Shown: positions 6,212 through 8,172 of the stretch, one piece after another
How positions within the stretch are numbered: the first letter of the stretch is position 1
Layout: every line of letters begins with the position of its first letter
NCBI GenBank assembly: GCA_012798935.1
Contig: JAAZMG010000033.1
Coordinates: forward strand, 1 to 8,172
Length of the DNA: 8,172 nucleotides
DNA from: Tissierellia bacterium
Lineage (GTDB): Bacteria; Bacillota; Clostridia; Tissierellales; Tepidimicrobiaceae
Direction of reading: 5' to 3'
Made by a program: the position numbers and the translations under genes
The notes under the pieces: generated by a model
Databases searched by the model: none
Seen by the model: only the letters and a program-made list of their open reading frames with translations
Told to the model about the DNA's origin: nothing

Positions 6212-7204
6212 TCATCTTTGTATAAATCCTACCTTTTTATATACTTTTCGGAGTGTTTTCATGGAAGCATAATTAGCCTTCTCTGACCCCTCTTTATATA
6301 CCTTTTCTAAATAATCTTTATTTTTCATTAAATCATTATATCTTTCCTGTATGGGAGCTAGTCCTTGAACAACTACCTCAGCTACATCTTCTTTAAATTT
6401 ACCATATCCAATTCCTTGGTATCTATTTTCTATTTCTTCTATGGAGTCACCAGAGAATACACTATATATATTCATCAAATTTTTAATTCCTAATTGTTCA
6501 TCATTATATCTTACTTCTCCAATTGAATCAGTTACTGCCCTTTTTACCTTTCTTCTTATAGCATCAGGCTTATCCAATATTAAAATATATCCATTTTCAT
6601 TTTGATCTGATTTAGACATCTTGTTTTCTGGCTCTTGAAGACTCATTATCTTGGCACCAAATTCTTGTATTAAAGGTTCTGGTACTTTAAAAGTTTCACT
6701 GTATTTATTATTAAACCTTTCTGCTAAATCCCTAGCTAGTTCTAAATGTTGTTTTTGGTCTTCCCCTACTGGTACAAAATCTGTTTGATATAGCAAAATA
6801 TCAGAAGCCATTAATACAGGATAGGTAAATAATGCTGCATTTAAATTTTCCTCAGATTTTTTAGATTTTTCCTTAAACTGAGTCATTCTATTTAATTGTC
6901 CCATATAGGAAATTGAATTTAATACCCAAGTTAATTCAGCATGAGCATTTACATGGGATTGAATAAACAGTGTACATTTTTCTGGATCTAGTCCACTAGC
7001 CAAGTATATAGCCAGAACTTCCAAAGTGTTTTTTCTTAAATCCTTTGGTATTTGAGGTACTGTTATAGCATGTAAATCAACTATACAATAATAGCAATTA
7101 TATTTTTCCTGTAAACCTACAAAATTTTTGATAGCTCCTATATAGTTTCCTATAGTTAATCCTCCTGATGGTTGCACACCACTAAATACAACTTTTTTGT
7201 CCAT
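6212..7204 (-). CDS. trpS: Tryptophan--tRNA ligase
   Basis: Class I aminoacyl-tRNA synthetase that activates L-tryptophan with ATP and charges tRNA-Trp in the cytoplasm; a homodimer in the family. It is 330 residues, the usual length for bacterial TrpRS. The HIGH signature appears as PSGGLTIGNYIGA (12-24; TIGN in place of HIGH, typical of TrpRS), the Trp-pocket region as YPVLMASDILLYQTDFVPVGED (128-149, with Asp135 at the indole-contacting position) and the KMSKS loop as NKMSKSDQN (194-202). AHAELTWVLN (88-97) and the Rossmann start VVFSGVQPSGG also fit. The ATG has a near-perfect AGGAGGT 7 bases upstream. It is preceded by a tryptophan-specific T-box leader with its own promoter, so expression should rise when uncharged tRNA-Trp accumulates. 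A strong terminator follows the stop. No unusual residues seen. Confidence 0.98.
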   Translation of the reverse strand: MDKKVVFSGVQPSGGLTIGNYIGAIKNFVGLQEKYNCYYCIVDLHAITVPQIPKDLRKNTLEVLAIYLASGLDPEKCTLFIQSHVNAHAELTWVLNSISYMGQLNRMTQFKEKSKKSEENLNAALFTYPVLMASDILLYQTDFVPVGEDQKQHLELARDLAERFNNKYSETFKVPEPLIQEFGAKIMSLQEPENKMSKSDQNENGYILILDKPDAIRRKVKRAVTDSIGEVRYNDEQLGIKNLMNIYSVFSGDSIEEIENRYQGIGYGKFKEDVAEVVVQGLAPIQERYNDLMKNKDYLEKVYKEGSEKANYASMKTLRKVYKKVGFIQR

Positions 7205-7254
7205 TTGTATACCTCCTATTAAATTGAGATTACCAATATAAAATTATAATATTA

Positions 7255-7291
7255 AACCCTTTCATCTCTAAATATAAGAGACGAAAGGGTT
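7255..7291 (-). terminator. Regulated terminator of the trpS T-box
   Basis: AACCCTTTCGTCTCT (7277-7291) pairs with AGAGATGAAAGGGTT (7255-7269) over 15 positions with one G-U pair and a 7-base loop. A broken U-rich stretch follows. Its 5' arm follows the T-box sequence directly, as needed for competition between antiterminator and terminator. It lies about 50 bases before the trpS ATG. Confidence 0.9.
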
Positions 7292-7494
7292 ACTTCCGTG
7301 GTACCACTCTAATTGGCCTAAAGCCCACTTTAATCTATTAAAGGTGATTAAGCCTAATACCCTACTTGTTTCAGATATTAACTCCCAAGTCCATTCAACA
7401 CAATAGTACCATCAGGCTTTCACCACCCCTGATTCGCTTTAGACCTTTATCATGTTTACTATTCTTGATCAATGTATTTAGTATTTATCTGTTA
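7255..7494 (-). promoter_or_regulatory. Tryptophan T-box leader of trpS
   Basis: This fills the 336-base gap between cysE and trpS. Read on the minus strand it has the parts of a T-box riboswitch in order. A Stem I segment has ATCAGG / CCTGAT pairing around a GGTGGTGAAAG loop (about 7411-7433). The specifier region reads GAATGGACTTGGGAG, with TGG (Trp) at 7391-7393 in the codon slot. A short hairpin lies at 7326-7346, the T-box sequence AGAGTGGTACCACGG at 7296-7310, and then the terminator hairpin. Uncharged tRNA-Trp pairing at TGG and, through its NCCA end, at TGGT (7303-7306) should favour the antiterminator. The specifier and the downstream gene agree, which makes the call secure. The 5' end is taken from the predicted promoter and is approximate. 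Confidence 0.93.
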
Positions 7495-7500
7495 TTTTAC

Positions 7501-7528
7501 ATTATACACAATATCTAATAAAAGTAAA
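7501..7528 (-). promoter_or_regulatory. Promoter of the trpS leader
   Basis: On the minus strand TTTACT (7523-7528) is followed after 16 bases by a perfect TATAAT (7501-7506), giving a predicted start near 7494, just upstream of the T-box Stem I region. It begins 12 bases after the cysE stop codon. Confidence 0.7.
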
Positions 7529-7540
7529 CTAATTTTAAAA

Positions 7541-8086
7541 TTATATTACATACATTAAATAATCGTCTCTATTAGTTCTAACAACTCTCCCGGGTACCCC
7601 TACTACAGTTGTATAAGGTGGCACATCTTTTAAAATAACAGCATTGGCGCCTATCTTGGCCCCTCTACCTATAGTTATAGGACCTAATATCTTTGCCCCT
7701 GCACCTATCATTACATCGTCTTCCACTGTAGGATGACGTTTAGTATTTGGTTCTCCTCCAAGTCCACCTAAAGTTACCCCATGGTACATAGTAACATTAT
7801 TTCCAACTTCAGCAGTTTCACCTATAACTACTCCCATTCCATGGTCAATAAATAAATTTTTCCCTATTTTAGCTCCTGGATGGATTTCTATACCTGTCTT
7901 TTTTCTTGCTCTTTGAGATATAATCCAAGATAATGTATATCTCTTTTTATTATAAAGTTTATGACTTAATCTATGATAGAGCAAAGCCTTTAAGCTAGGA
8001 TAATAAAAAATAGCTTCAAACAAACTTTTCGCCGCTGGGTCTTTTTCCAATATGTTTTTAGCTTCTTCTATAATAAACTTAAACAT
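7541..8086 (-). CDS. cysE: Serine O-acetyltransferase
   Basis: Cytoplasmic enzyme that acetylates L-serine with acetyl-CoA to O-acetylserine, the substrate of cysteine synthase. From the ATG it is 181 residues, the short form without the long N-terminal extension of the E. coli enzyme (273). An N-terminal helical part (1-65, EEAKNILEKDPAAKSLFEAI) is followed by the left-handed beta-helix of hexapeptide repeats (about 66-155: GIEIHPGAKIG, VIGETAEVGNNVTM, VMIGAGAKILGPITIGRGAKIGANAV). IDHGMGVVIGET supplies the Asp81-His82 pair and YHGVTLGG the second conserved His102. The protein ends PPYTTVVGVPGRVVR plus a short tail. An in-frame GTG at 8093-8095 sits within the tail of the Shine-Dalgarno region; GGAGAG (8095-8100) is 8 bases before the ATG at 8084-8086, so the ATG is preferred. 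It follows cysK by 5 bases, forming a cysK-cysE unit. Confidence 0.96.
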   Translation of the reverse strand: MFKFIIEEAKNILEKDPAAKSLFEAIFYYPSLKALLYHRLSHKLYNKKRYTLSWIISQRARKKTGIEIHPGAKIGKNLFIDHGMGVVIGETAEVGNNVTMYHGVTLGGLGGEPNTKRHPTVEDDVMIGAGAKILGPITIGRGAKIGANAVILKDVPPYTTVVGVPGRVVRTNRDDYLMYVI

Positions 8087-8091
8087 ATTTA

Positions 8092-8172
8092 TCACTCTCC
8101 ATTAAATAAATCTGTAGATAGATACCTTTCTCCAGTATCAGGAAGAACTGTAACAATCCTTTTGCCTTTACC
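8092..8172 (-). CDS. cysK: Cysteine synthase, C-terminal 26 residues (runs off right edge)
   Basis: The last 26 codons and stop of a cysteine synthase A-type gene (O-acetylserine sulfhydrylase, PLP-dependent, makes cysteine from O-acetylserine and sulfide). The visible residues include IVTVLPDTGERYLSTDLF, which is the well-conserved C-terminal strand and tail of CysK. The catalytic Lys and PLP-binding residues lie outside the window. The gene's final codons carry the ribosome-binding site of cysE, and the stop is 5 bases before the cysE ATG, so the two are probably translationally linked; CysK and CysE are also known to form a complex in other bacteria. A close paralogue of the same fold type cannot be fully excluded from 26 residues, but the cysE neighbour supports CysK. 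Confidence 0.9.
   Translation of the reverse strand, partial: GKGKRIVTVLPDTGERYLSTDLFNGE

Noticed and set aside
8093..8095. GTG as the cysE start
   Set aside because: GGAGAG is 8 bases from the ATG at 8084-8086 and directly adjacent to this GTG, too close to serve it.
1..8172. Mobile elements, CRISPR, tRNA/rRNA, toxin-antitoxin or phage-defence genes
   Set aside because: No transposase or integrase motifs, spaced repeats, tRNA-like folds or defence domains were seen; all long open frames are accounted for by efflux, regulation, trpS and cys genes.

Overview
The window is AT-rich (about two-thirds A+T by eye) and reads as a Clostridia-like Firmicute. Supporting signs are A/G-rich Shine-Dalgarno sequences, a tRNA-sensing T-box leader in front of trpS, a short Gram-positive-type serine acetyltransferase, and codon use dominated by A/T third positions. 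A member of the Tissierellales or another diderm-tolerant clostridial group is possible, but the sequence alone does not settle the genus.

Region 1 (1-4941, minus strand) is an efflux operon transcribed MFP adaptor -> RND pump -> TolC-family protein. The last gene runs off the left edge. The adaptor and pump genes overlap by 4 bases (ATGA) and the TolC-like gene follows 29 bases after the pump, so the three are very probably one transcript. The substrate cannot be told from sequence.

Region 2 (4942-6172) starts with a compact divergent control region, followed on the plus strand by a Crp/Fnr-family regulator and a small DUF1294 membrane protein. The divergent region holds a good sigma-A promoter for the efflux operon (TTGATA, 17-base spacer, TATACT). 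A 5-4-5 palindrome (GTAAC-N4-GTTAC) touches its -35 box, at the distance expected for class II activation by a Crp/Fnr protein. The simplest reading is that the regulator controls the efflux operon and perhaps itself. The DUF1294 gene has a strong ribosome-binding site with no ordinary start codon at the right distance.

Region 3 (6173-7540, minus strand) is trpS with a complete tryptophan T-box leader (TGG specifier, T-box sequence, terminator hairpin) and its own promoter. It ends in an intrinsic terminator that resembles a dispersed palindromic repeat.

Region 4 (7541-8172, minus strand) is the cysteine biosynthesis pair cysK (only its last 26 codons are present) and cysE, tightly linked. 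No terminator is visible between cysE and the trpS promoter.

I see no transposase, CRISPR array, tRNA, rRNA or phage gene. Most of the window is conventional. The least ordinary points are the tripartite-type efflux set with its class II-like regulatory site, and the DUF1294 start.
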